NCBI GenBank assembly: GCA_000827265.1
Contig: KN834802.1
Span: forward strand, 194,128-258,127
Reading direction: 5' to 3'
From: Collybiopsis luxurians FD-317 M1
Taxonomy: Eukaryota; Basidiomycota; Agaricomycetes; Agaricales; Omphalotaceae
Length of the DNA stretch: 64,000 nucleotides
Made by a program: the position numbers and the translations under genes. Positions within the stretch are counted from its first letter, which is position 1. Each line of letters opens with the position of its first letter. Shown here in pieces: positions 10,295 to 20,039 of the stretch. Under the pieces are notes generated by a model, which saw only the letters and a list, made by a program, of their open reading frames with translations, searched no databases and had not been told where the DNA came from.

Positions 10295-11973
10295 ATGTCC
10301 AGAATAGGTGCGAATTCCTCCCTCGTCTCATGTCTCTTCTGTCTCTAATAACTTTCTTACCCCCAGCAGATTTAACTAGTAATTTGGATCCTCCGAGTAC
10401 CGACACTACGCCTGCAGCTGCAAGTGATTCTTCTAATACACCTGCTACATCTACCAGTCCCTTTACTCCCTCAACAACTCCAACTTTGTCCTCTCCCTCC
10501 TCCCCCAATGCCGCTACTCCTCCTACTGGCTTGTCTACCTCCCCCGCATCTACAACGTCCAAATCCAATGCCACTCCAATCGGCAGCTCGAGTTCATCAG
10601 GCTCATCTGCTTCCAGTTCCACAAGTTCAAGTTCGGGCAGTACAGACTCTAGTGCAGCGAGCGTCTCATCAACGTTGAGTAGCACCCTCACCGCTCCACT
10701 CACCACCTCCATCCAAGCCACCATCATGACAACCAATGCCGACGGCCAAAGCATCACCACCGTCATCACTACCGAATCTGTCCTATCAGCTGGCTCTGTT
10801 GTTACTTCCGCCGCCTCGAACAATAACACCATCAACTCATCAGGGTCGAGCTCGAAATCAAACATCGGCAAGATTGTCGGAGGCGTTCTGGGTGGTGTAG
10901 CAGGGTTGGCGATTATTCTCGCTGTATTATTTTTTGTGTTTAAGAGGCAGAAGAGGAGGAGGGAGCTCGAGGAAGCGTTCAATGGGAATTTTGATCCAGA
11001 CAGGATTGTCTGTGCTGGAGGTGTCGGCGGGGCTGGGGTGAGGGATAGTTATACGGATACGAGTGAGATGGGTGGGTACTTGTATGCATATGTGGGAGGG
11101 GAGAAAGCCAAGATGGAAAAAGCGGCGAAGAGGGCTAGTCAGGCTTTGGAGAAGGAGATAGCTGCGGGTGGGGGTCCAGGTTTGAGTGGGGGGACATTGC
11201 CAGATATTCCTGTGGATGGGCAAGGGAGCTTGGATATCGAAGGGTGCTATGGATACAGACAAGGACCGGAGATGCGCCAGCTTGTGCATTCCAATGCAAT
11301 GTCAAAACATAATCTCTTGGATGAGGAGGGGATGGATGATGAGCCTGGTAGTCCGAGTGCAAGTCCAAGTTTGAGTCCTAGGCATAGTCCCGCTCCGAGT
11401 CGGCATAGTGCATATTTGGATTGGATGTTGTTGGGTGGGGGTGGTGGTGGGACCGGGACTGGGACACCGGTGTCGAGTCCTGGACCGTATAGTTCTTCCT
11501 TCCCTTTGTTGGGGTCTGCAGAGGAGGAGGGGATGGGGATGGGAGGTATGGGGAGAACATTGAATGGTCGTCCGCCGTCTGTGACGATGTCTGCATCTAT
11601 GTCTGGTCACAGGCATGGGCACGGACCTGGATCTGGACCTGGAGCAGGGTACGGATACGGATATGGAAGACCACCATTCCATGGGTACAGCGCTAATCCC
11701 CCTACTAATGTATACGGCGGTATGGGTATGGGTTCACCTTCCCCACCCGGTTCGCCTCCGCCGCCGCCATCTTCGTATAACCTTCCTGGTGGACCTGGAT
11801 CTGGGCCAGGTCCTAGACGATCACCTTCGCCTGGAGCCTCCACTGCGTACACTGCATATCCTGGATATGGAAGGAGGTTGTCGAATGAGCTAGCAGCTGT
11901 GGATTCGGGAGCAACTGGGAATGGGGATTCAAGCCCCAAGAGGGTTTCTGCATTGTCTACGTTGGTGCTGTGA
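10295..11973 (+). CDS. Ser/Thr-rich single-pass membrane protein with SKG6/Mid2-type TM helix (intact copy)
   Basis: Model: exon 1 10295-10307 (13 nt), intron 10308-10366 (59 bp, GTGCGA ... CCCCCAG), exon 2 10367-11973; 539 residues. The ATG is out of frame with the long exon unless this intron is removed, and the same ATGTC-G-ATAG|GTGC junction is kept in all copies although intron length differs. Residues 5-170 are Ser/Thr-rich and probably O-glycosylated outside the cell. Residues 174-196 form a Gly-zipper-like TM helix (GGVLGGVAGLAIILAVLFFV), followed by KRQKRRR as stop-transfer. The cytosolic tail is rich in Gly/Pro/Ser, with a poly-Gly run and a PPPPP stretch near the end. This is the layout of fungal SKG6/Mid2-type wall-sensor or polarity proteins. 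No signal peptide is evident, so the N-out topology is inferred. The function is inferred from layout only. Confidence 0.75.
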
Positions 11974-12275
11974 TGAATTCTGGATTTGGATTTGGGCTCA
12001 AACCTTTTGTGGTGTATGGTGGCACTCCTTTCTTTGACATTACTCAGTCATCACTCCTTAAACATGTTGTTTTCTACTTGTATCTGTTTTGTTTCTGGGT
12101 TTGAGCTTCCCCATACTCGACACACTCCCTCACTCAAATGACATACACATATGCATTTTCATCTCTCGGACACAGACACTGCATTTTTTTTCAGACTTTA
12201 CTTCTCACATTTTCCATTTTGGACTTTGCATGCAACACTAACGTATTTTGGGGGTACTACGTTCTCTACTTTACC
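11974..12275 (+). other. Conserved 3' flank of the SKG6-like gene
   Basis: The segment is shared with the 3' flanks of the 39537 copy (41280-41640) and the 59910 copy (minus, about 58200-57850). Shared words include TCTCTCGGACACA, ACTTCTCACATTTTCCA and GGACTTTGCATGCA. It is probably 3'UTR plus terminator sequence. No classical AATAAA stands out. Small ORFs here (e.g. 12138-12353) are not supported. Confidence 0.6.
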
Positions 12276-12655
12276 TCTTGTTTAGAGAAGGATAGGATTG
12301 TCCGCACTGGCGGTGTCAGCACCAAGGGGGTACAGGCAGGGGCAGTGGGGTAAGGGGTGCGGATACAAGGGAGAGGGGCGGGTATGATACATGTATGGGG
12401 AGGGGAAAGGTGAAAATGATGGCCGTGAAGAGGGCTAGCTGGGTGTTCGAGAAGGAGATGGCAGTGGTTGGTGAGGGTGGGGGGACATTACCGCATATTC
12501 CGGTGGGTGGGTACGGGAGTTTGGATATCTTTGAGGGATAAGAGGTGGGATATAGTTACAGACATTGATGCAGGCTAAAGACTCTGCAACAGCTGATGTA
12601 TTCGAATTTCAATTTGAATGTGACTTCGAGGAATAGCTTGCTGTGGACTTGAGCC
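12276..12655 (+). pseudogene. C-terminal fragment of an SKG6-like gene
   Basis: The sequence resembles the start of the cytosolic tail (DRIV--GGV, then GEKAKM-KAAKRAS-ALEKE and GTLPDIPV) but is frameshifted and has no upstream exon. It lies directly after the 3' flank of the intact gene. An equivalent fragment follows the 39537 copy at 41645-42012, so gene plus fragment were duplicated together. Confidence 0.65.
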
Positions 12656-13650
12656 TGAGTGCCAGCATGTGTTTATACCTATTAGTCCCAGTGCTAATAC
12701 TATCATGGTTGAGTGCATCATTGTCAATGATCTGTTTGACACACTTGCAGTCCCTATTCCAAATTGAGCTGGGATGGGCACTGTTGATTTAGCGCCAGTC
12801 AACTAAGCGCAGGCCGGTGAGTTCCAACACCCTGACTTATCACCAAAAACACCTCTATGGGGTTTAACCCTAGCAAACCCCCGAACAAGTGAGAGAAGGT
12901 AGTGATTGCAAAATGATCACAGCTTTATACTGTAATGCCGGATGCGGTTTGAACTATTATGGATTTGGTTCAGAACTTTCACCATCCCCTCGGTGACTTT
13001 GTATGGTGTAGAATATTATTACGACTCCCTATGCTGTCATACATCATTTGCTATCTAAAGTGCCGCCATCAACTATACAGGATTGTAGATGCAGAGTAAC
13101 AATTTCTCTATAATTATGACCATAACTTCATGTGATGCATGAAAATTCATGGGTTTGCATATCCGTGATGTGAAGTCATGGTTGTAATCATACAGTACTA
13201 ACAATTATCCCTTCTATTGCATAATTACTACGGCAGTTCTGATTTTTTTTTTTTGGCTTTAATTATTACCATAAATAGATTTGAAATGAGTAATCAAGTT
13301 CCTGGGCTGGATCTTACCACTATGTACCCCCAGGGGTAAGTACAAGTATCTTACAAATTAAAAAAGAACCTTTTTTGGCCACGAAAGGGATTAAATGACC
13401 AGCGAATTCTAAATTAAATTACAAAGAAAATTCTAATCTTTTCATGACCGAAATCAATGGTTTTTGTTCTTTAACATTGAAAGGAATATTACATATTTCT
13501 TCTAGCAAAATGCAGATTTAACTGTCTTCTTTTTTTTTTTGATTCTGATATTGGGCAAACAAAACTCTGAATTTTCAGTATTTTTTCGGTCAAAAGCAAG
13601 AATTCATTTCAAATTTATTTACAGTAATAATGTGAATGGAAGTAAGTATC
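12656..13650. other. Duplicated tail then unrecognised AT-rich spacer
   Basis: From 12656 to about 12860 the sequence matches 42012-42215 (GAGCCTGAGTGCCAGC, GTCAACTAAGCGC), marking the end of the segmental duplication. The remaining 800 bases contain no gene. Small ORFs such as 12575-12802 (-) and 13539-13730 (+) have no protein-like features. Confidence 0.5.
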
Positions 13651-13785
13651 CAACTAATCCATGCATATCCAAGGCCAAATCTCTTCCCATATTTCCTTCA
13701 AGTAATCCGGCAATCTGTTCTATGATATGATCAGGAATCATTCATATCAGGCCTGAAATTAGTTTTGGTTTCAGAAGTACTGTCA
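13650..13785 (-). pseudogene. Scrap of a WGPP-family 3' region
   Basis: The words AAGGCCAAATCTCTTCCCA, AAGTAATCC and CAGGCCTGAAATTAG align with the 3' terminal exon of copy 1 (6640-6775) in the same orientation, but the reading is broken. The match stops just before the large inverted repeat that follows. Confidence 0.6.
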
Positions 13786-14452
13786 CTCCCAATTTAGAAA
13801 AAAATCCGTCGAGCAGATTTTTGAGCAGAAAGTAGATAAATCAGGTAGCATTTCAGTGCCATAGAAATATGAGTTGAATTATATTTTTTCATCTGTGGTG
13901 AAAGATTTGGTGAAAGTTGCCAAATCAGTAGAGTAATCAGATGAAATAAAAGGTTATTTGATAAGTGCTGCTTCATTTGAGTAGAAAGTTACGCTAAATT
14001 GTGAACTTTTGAAAGAATTGAAATGCCTTCTAAAATGAGATATTTCTTCTAGTCTTTAAGCAGATACAAAAGAGTCACTGAAAACCCACAAATCTGCTCA
14101 ACAGATTTTCCTCTGGAGCCATTTCTGTTGAGCGGATTTGTAGAATTTTGGCTTTCCTTTTGTGCCTGCTGAAAAAACACCAGAAATATCCCATTTTAGA
14201 AGGAATTTCAATTGTTTTGAAAGTTCACCATTCAGTGTGAATTTCTACTCAATTGAAGCAGCACCTATCAGATGACCTTTCCTTTCATCTGATTACTCTA
14301 CTGATTTGGCAACTTTTGCCAGATCTTTCATTGCAAATGAAAGTGTATAATTCAGCTCATATCTCTACGCCACCAAAATATACACTGATTTATCTACTTT
14401 CTACTTGAAAATCTGCTCGATGGATTTTTTTCCAAGTTGGGAGTGGGGCAAC
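13786..14452. repeat. Large foldback element with about 300-bp arms
   Basis: The left arm runs from ACTCCCAATTTAG and the right arm ends in CCAAGTTGGGAGT. Both arms contain TCGAGCAGATTTTC-like, GTAGATAAATCAG, CAGTAGAGTAATCAGATGA and CTTCTAAAATG words in opposite orientation. The centre holds a second small palindrome (ACAAATCTGCTCAACAGA against TCTGTTGAGCGGATTTGT). No transposase ORF is seen and no clear target-site duplication. It is probably a non-autonomous DNA transposon that landed next to the WGPP scrap. Confidence 0.75.
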
Positions 14453-14751
14453 TTTTGTGTGGCAATACATATATGCTGAAGCTCCTCACAGAAAATATCT
14501 AGCACTGTCTGCACCATTTGAGGAGTACAGTAGGCTGCTTCTGCTTGAACCAGTTTTGCATACAATAATATATCATAGGAGTAGAGGTCATCAAATGTTG
14601 GCCAGCATGTAACAACAGCATGATTGGGAGAGAGAAGGTTACCCCAGGAGAGAATCTGGGATGGGTCAGTAACAAAAGGTGAACCAAGCATTTCTTCTAA
14701 AAGAAGCTGCAGAAGTGTCAAAAGAAGTTTAAGATATAAAGAGTCCAACAT
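14453..14751 (-). CDS. Unrecognised open reading, possibly a gene scrap
   Basis: A reading of about 100 residues (start at ATG 14751) enters the foldback arm at its 3' end. It contains SPNHAVVTCWPTFDDLYSYD and a Leu-rich N-terminus. Composition is protein-like but no family is recognised, and there is no sign of neighbouring exons. It may be coincidence. Confidence 0.25.
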
Positions 14752-15282
14752 ACCTCCATGAGAGAGACAAATTCCTTGTGGGACATTGCAGGATCAATTC
14801 ACAAATGGCATGGCAGCTCAGTATAGATATACCTTGATGTTACACAATAGATGGTAATTTCAGGGGAATATGTGAATGGGATTAAGAAGATTGTCATTGT
14901 TTCAAATGCTGAGATTAGTGCCCTTTGAAGTTTGGATCTTGAGGGAAAGGGAATGCAAATGAATGTGGGAAATGATGTAGTTCAGTGCCAATGTTGCTGC
15001 CCAGGGAACCATCTGGTATATGGAGGATAATCGCCCAAGTGCAGTAGAGTAGTAATATGTGTGATGTGTACTCCATGGCTGCTACTACAACTACATTGCC
15101 AGGTGGTTGGAAAGACTAAGGATAGGTACACAGAGATAAATGTCTAAGTCTGAGCAGTTCAGCACCATCTCTGACACATACTCCATGACTGTTAAGAGAA
15201 TTATGGAGATGATGAGTGTGAAAGATAACAAGGCAGTTATTTATTGGGATCAGGGGATAGCAGAGGCTATGGTGGCAGTCTA
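14752..15282. other. Spacer, nothing recognised
   Basis: I see no gene, RNA or repeat that can be supported. Confidence 0.35.
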
Positions 15283-15600
15283 GAATGGTGACGGCGAGAG
15301 CACAGACAACCTCTGAGTGGTGTCCAGCACATGAGCAGCATTGGGGAGAGGGACTGGTGATGACAATAGAATGAAGAGAGATGCATCCCTGCCACTAATG
15401 GTGACACCAGCAGGGACAACAGCAATGATAAGGAGAGCTAGAATGGTGATGGCAAGAGCACAGACAATCTCCAAGTGGTGTTCAGCACATGAGCAGTGTT
15501 AGAGGGAGGGACTGGTGATGACAATAGAATGAAGAGAGAGGCATCCCCACCATCAATGGTAATGACAATGGGGACAACAGCAACAATGAGGAGAGATGTC
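15283..15600 (+). repeat. 158-bp tandem duplication
   Basis: Two units of 158 bp begin GAATGGTGACGGC (15283) and GAATGGTGATGGC (15441) and stay closely similar throughout (CAGCACATGAGCAG, GGGACTGGTGATGACAATAG). Fragments of a third unit continue to about 15640. The purine-rich units leave ORFs open on both strands (e.g. 15438-15692), which are not supported as genes. Confidence 0.75.
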
Positions 15601-15639
15601 CCTGCTGTCAAGGATGACAATGATGAGGACAACAGTAAC

Positions 15640-15895
15640 AATGATGATGGACTTGCAAGAGTGAAGGAAAGCTTTTTTCCCATGGGGGACAAGCCTGCCT
15701 TACTCTGAACAAAGTCCAGAGTTACATAAGCAAGCTCAGCTTCATTGGCTCATCAGCTTATAAAAGGGCAGTTTATAAGCCAATGAGCCAATGAAGCCAA
15801 GCTTGCTTATGTGACTCTGGACTTTGTTCAGAATAAGGCAGGCTTGTCCCCCATGGGAAAAAAGCTTTCCTTTACTCTTGCAAGTCCATCATTGG
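15640..15895. repeat. Foldback element with about 120-bp arms
   Basis: The left arm GATGGACTTGCAAGAG ... AAGCTTTTTTCCCATGGGGG ... TCATTGGCTCAT pairs almost perfectly with its reverse complement ending CTCTTGCAAGTCCATC. The loop is only about ten bases (AAGGGCAG region). Near-identity of the arms suggests a recent insertion or ongoing arm conversion. There is no coding sequence. Confidence 0.85.
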
Positions 15896-15930
15896 CATAG
15901 TGCTGCTCATCGGTAAGTCAGGCAGTGTGA

Positions 15931-15993
15931 TGGATAGAGGGTGGCAGTCAATGGATAGAGGGCAGGAGTCAATGGATAGAGGGCAGGAGTCAA
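15931..15993 (+). repeat. 21-bp tandem repeat, three units
   Basis: Three consecutive copies of TGGATAGAGGGCAGGAGTCAA, the first with one or two changes. Confidence 0.85.
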
Positions 15994-16108
15994 TGGATAC
16001 AATAAAGAATAGATTTTGATGATGTTGAAAATATCTGAAGGACATAAAGTGAGCACAAAATGAGATCAAAAAGAAGAAAAATACAGGGAGAGACCATGTC
16101 AGTCAATT

Positions 16109-17719
16109 ATGAATGCTGCCGCACACCTTCTTTTGGCTTTTTGCACTGCCTTAACTAATGCTTCTCAGTATGCTCAAACACTATTCCCTCTTTTCCCTCT
16201 ACTTAATAATCATATTGATTATAGTGATTCCCATTCAACCTTGGCTAATAATAACCTTTCAGAAACTTTAACTCATAAAAATAGGTACATTGCCTTTGCA
16301 GTATACATTTTACTGATTTCGATGTTTTGGAGGAATTTGTTTGAGGCACAGCATTGTATTCATATTCTACAATGTCACATTGAAAATCTTCATTGCTGGA
16401 ATGAGCACTCTTCTTCATAAGCTTTGCTTCTTGCTCATTAGATAGCTTTTCCTAATGTTTCTCTTGTTTGTGTATACAAAGTGAGCAGGATCATACCTGT
16501 AATGGTGACTGTCCTAGTACCCATTATACCACAAATTGTCTTCAAGCACTGCACACAAACTACAATAATGTAGTGCAAGATTTCAAGCATGCTGCTATGC
16601 AGCTTAGTCAGACTTCTGATGATCTTGCTAGGACCACCAATGACTGTGACACTTTGGCAGTGCAGTATCATGAGCTCATGCAAACCCTTGACACTTGGAA
16701 GGACACATGCATCAGGAAAAATGCCCATGGCCCAGGCTTCCCAAAGATCTCTGGAGACACCCCCTAATTCCTAGGGATCCCCAGGGACCCTGAAAGATTC
16801 CAGAGCAATCTCAAAGCTCCAAAAGACTCTAGGAGAGATCTGAGAGATTTCTGGGATCCCTAGGAATTTGGGGGTGTCTCCAGAGACCTCTGGGCAGCCT
16901 GGGCAAAAGGTAATTTTCCTGATGTGTGCTGGGCTCTAAGAATCCAATGACACCCTTGTTGCTGAAAACTGTCACCTCCACAACATTGTCTCCCAACTTC
17001 AGAATCAGGCTACTGGGTTGCAGGATCACATTAATGCACTACAGGAGGTGAATACACAACTCTCACAGCATAATCAAAACAGTCTCCTATTCCAACAGTG
17101 TATTTATGTTCAGCTCTGCAATTACATTTTTTGGACTCATGAACTGTTGCGCGCATTCTTAATTTTAAAATCTGGCAACACCTCTCCCTTCCTCCAGATT
17201 CTGAGCAATGACCTTGTTCTTGCTCATGACCACTTGCATTCCTTCCAGTGGGATATGAGTCTTATGTTGGATATTTGTACTTATCTAGATGGTATTTTCA
17301 ATCGACTTCATTCTGTCATTGAAACAGCCAAATGTTCAGTCTCCAAGGTTGTTGTTTTTGATCCTCAGATGGAGGATCCAGCTACCTTTGCTTCTCAATA
17401 TGTTTTGGCTCCCTTGACTACAGCCTGGAGTGTGGGACAGAGTATGGACCCTCCCATGTTATGCATTGAAACCATTCTTCCTTGATTTTTATCAGCTCAT
17501 CCTTTGGTCTCTCCCACTCTAGGTTCCAATTCCTCTTCTCCTATTGTTATTGAGGATGATGATGTATCAGTTGCAGGTCCAATTTCTAGTACAAATTCTG
17601 ATTCTGACATAGCTCCTTCTTCTCCTGAGTATGTTCCTCATTCTCCTACTGCTTCTGAGATTGCTGCACTTTCTGATGCCAATTCTACTACTGCTATGTA
17701 TGGTTCTGACCTTGACTGA
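16109..17719 (+). pseudogene. Coiled-coil protein gene of unknown function, broken by a MITE
   Basis: Consecutive + strand readings (16109-16420, 16468-16750, about 16950-17485, 17504-17719) form one protein-like series. First comes a hydrophobic stretch, then a Gln/Asn/Leu heptad-like coiled coil (LHTNYNNVVQDFKHAAMQLS; LQEVNTQLSQHNQ). A helical domain follows (QILSNDLVLAHDHLHSFQWD), then an acidic Ser-rich tail (SSPIVIEDDDVSVAGP). The coiled coil is interrupted by a foldback element at 16704-16928. The frame also stops at 17483-17485. It ends about 130 bases from the chromodomain end of the gypsy element, in convergent orientation. No family is recognised. It may be an accessory antisense gene of the retrotransposon or an independent relic. 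Confidence 0.45.
16704..16928. repeat. Foldback MITE with CATCAGGAAAA ends
   Basis: The left end CACATGCATCAGGAAAAATG pairs with the right end ending TTTTCCTGATGTGTG. Inner arms CTCTGGAGACACCCCC / GGGGGTGTCTCCAGAG and CCTAGGGATCCC also pair. It splits the coiled-coil gene. Ends and G/C-run interior resemble the element at 45956-46902. Confidence 0.75.
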
Positions 17720-17851
17720 GTCCATCAAAATACTCTGTAAATACCTTTTTATAGATTCTGAAAGATTTCTCTTGTTGTTCCTGTAAAGTATTTACTTGTT
17801 GAGTTCTGCATGTTGATGGATTTGATTTTGCAAGAAACATAACTTATTTAA

Positions 17852-18061
17852 TTATTGTGATTTTTGTGTAACTTTCTGCCATTCACCCTCTCCTAGTTTT
17901 GGTTTTCTTGGGTGTTTGAAATGGAATTCTTTGACTGCTTCCTTTGCATTAGTCAAACTTTCTATGGGTTCCCAAGTATCACCTTCAGGTCCATAGCCTT
18001 CCCACCTAATATGATAAAACATATGCCCTCGAACTCTCTTGCAATCAAGAACTATTTCCAC
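17852..18061 (-). pseudogene. Chromodomain at the C-terminus of gypsy integrase
   Basis: The reading EIVLDCKRVRGHMFYHIRWE GYGPEGDTWEP has the chromodomain core: aromatic residues Y, W and W in the order Y-IRWEGY and TWEP. It is followed by a helix (ESLTNAKEAVKEFH) and a basic tail. It is separated from the integrase reading by a short gap (18062-18112) that contains a frame break or stop. In the active element it would be the end of the Pol polyprotein. Confidence 0.85.
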
Positions 18062-18112
18062 AATCCATTCAGGGATTCCATCAATTTCTACTGGAGGTTG
18101 TGGCTGCTGCTT

Positions 18113-19444
18113 TCATTCTGGAAAATATTCCATTGGATGCTCTGTGAGCAAATCTACATGAAAGACATCATGGATTTTGCCCATGATTTTTGGTAGATCT
18201 AATTGATAAGCATGCGAGGACACTTTCTTTTTTACTTTGAATGGACCCAGCTTTTTGTAATCCAGCTTTTTAGTAGGTCTTCTGGTTTGGATATTTTTTG
18301 AATTCAACCAAACTCTTGTGCCTATTTGCCAGTCTGGTTCAGGTCTCTTGTGTTGATTTGTATAATGAGCATAAGTCTCATTAGCCCTATTTATTCCCTT
18401 TTGTAGGTACTGATTAACTTGTTTTATTTCTGTTATCTTTGAATGTGCTAGGTGACTTTTGACATTTTTCAAAGATAATGTAAGCCAAGGATGGAATCCT
18501 TTATTAGCAAAAAATGGAGTGACTCCTGTTGCATCATTTGGAGTGTTATTGTATACAAATTCTGCTAGAGGTAGCCATTCCTCCCAATCATCTTGATTGT
18601 AATTTACATATAAACATAAATATTGCTCCAGAGTTTGATTTGTTCTCTCTGTTTGGCCATCAGTCTGAGGGTGATATGCAGTAGAGAATTTTTGTTTGAT
18701 GTCCAACATTTTGCATATAGCAGTGAAAAATTCGGATACAAATAAAACTCCTCTGTCCGAGACTATATCAATAGGTACTCCATGTTTTGCAAATACATGT
18801 TTAATGAAATGTTTTGCCAAATCTGAAGCACTATCTGTAGTGAGACAAGGTACAAATATAGCCTGTTTGGACAGTCAACACACCACTACCATGATTGCAT
18901 CATATCCATTTGAATTGGGTAATTCTGTAATATGATCAACAGATATGGAACTCCATGGTCTTTCACCAATAGGTAGGGATTTAAGTAGGCCATATCTTTT
19001 TTGCCTTACTGCCTTTGCTTGTTGACATTGGTGGCATGAGTTTACATATCTTTTGACATCCTTGTGAATTCCAGGCCAAAAGTATGTTTGTGCAATTAAT
19101 TTCTGTGTCTTTCTAATCCCAGGGTGTCCTTGTAATTTATGATCATGATGCACCTGAAGTATTCTAAGCCTAAGATCATTGTCTTGAGGGACATAAATTC
19201 TTCCATTGTGCAACAATAATCCATCTTCCATTATATAATCTTCTTGCTGTCCTAAAGATATCAGTTTTTCCATTTTTAGTTGATATGAATCTTTCCTTGC
19301 TTTGCATATTTGAGCAATGTCTGCTTCATCATTTAAGATGAGAGAAGCCAATAATTGTTCCAGACTTAGGAGAATTTTTTGATTCTCCTTGTTGGCTTCC
19401 TTTACTCCCCCCCTCTTTTGGTAGACATCCCTACATCTAGTCAA
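18113..19444 (-). pseudogene. Gypsy integrase (zinc-binding domain, catalytic core, C-terminal domain)
   Basis: The N-terminal part has the HHCC zinc module (HHDHKLQGHPGI ... VNSCHQCQQAK). The core shows the first Asp in SVDHITELP, the second in SDRGVLFVSEFF and the Glu in YHPQTDGQTERTNQTLEQYL, so the DDE triad is visible. A TGA at 18875-18877 splits the core, at a place where related elements have D-R-L-S-K, so a CGA-to-TGA change is likely. The C-terminal part has the GPF-K module (KKLGPFKVKKKVSSHAYQLDLP) and leads to the chromodomain. Confidence 0.85.
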
Positions 19445-20036
19445 AGCATCTGGCTTGGTTCCTAGTCTTCCTGGGCAATAGTTAATATGGAAATCAAATC
19501 CTGATAAGAATTCTGACCATCATGACCCCTAGATATTCTACAGATGAGGTATGAAATTCACACTTCTCTGGTTTCACATGGAGATTATGCTTTTCTAGTC
19601 TTTGTAATACTTTGTGAACATGCTCTTCATGAGTCTGTTCATCCTTGGAGTATATCAGAATATCATCAAGATAAACAATAACAAAATCATCCATCATATC
19701 ATGAAAAATATCATTTATGAAATATTGAAAATATGATGGTGCATTTGTTAGTCCAAATGGCATAACTAAGTATTCATAGGATCCATAATGTGTTCAGAAT
19801 GCTGTTTTCCATTCATGCCCTTTGGCTACACGAATGTTATAGTATCCTGACTGTAGATCCAGTTTGGTAAATATTTTTGCTTTTCCAAGTTGGTCTATTA
19901 AGTTGCCTATGAGAGGTAATGGGTACTGGTTCTTCTTTGTGAGTTTATTGAGTGCACGGTAATCCACACACAATTGTAGACTACCATCCTTTTTCTTGAC
20001 AAAGAGCACAGGTGCTCCAATTGGTGATGCTGATGC
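19445..20036 (-). pseudogene. Gypsy reverse transcriptase with RNase H deleted
   Basis: The reading has fingers/palm motifs [43 protein letters not shown] and the catalytic VIVYLDDILIYSK, then CEFHTSSVEYLGV. A TGA at 19794-19796 follows KTAF, where the family has Arg. After YLGV the sequence jumps within a few bases into EFLSGFDFHINYCPGRLGTK, the very end of RNase H. The RT thumb and almost all of RNase H (normally some 200-250 residues) are therefore missing. A second TGA at 20037-20039 separates RT from the preceding linker. Confidence 0.85.
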
Positions 20037-20039
20037 TCA

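Noticed and set aside
10284..10982. Long minus-strand ORF opposite the SKG6-like gene, and similar ones opposite 58205-59910
   Set aside because: They are shadows of the Ser/Thr-rich and Gly-rich coding sequence; the biased codons keep the other strand open and the translations are low complexity.
15438..15692. Minus-strand Ser/Leu-rich ORF
   Set aside because: It arises from the 158-bp tandem repeat and the foldback arm; it is not conserved between units as protein.
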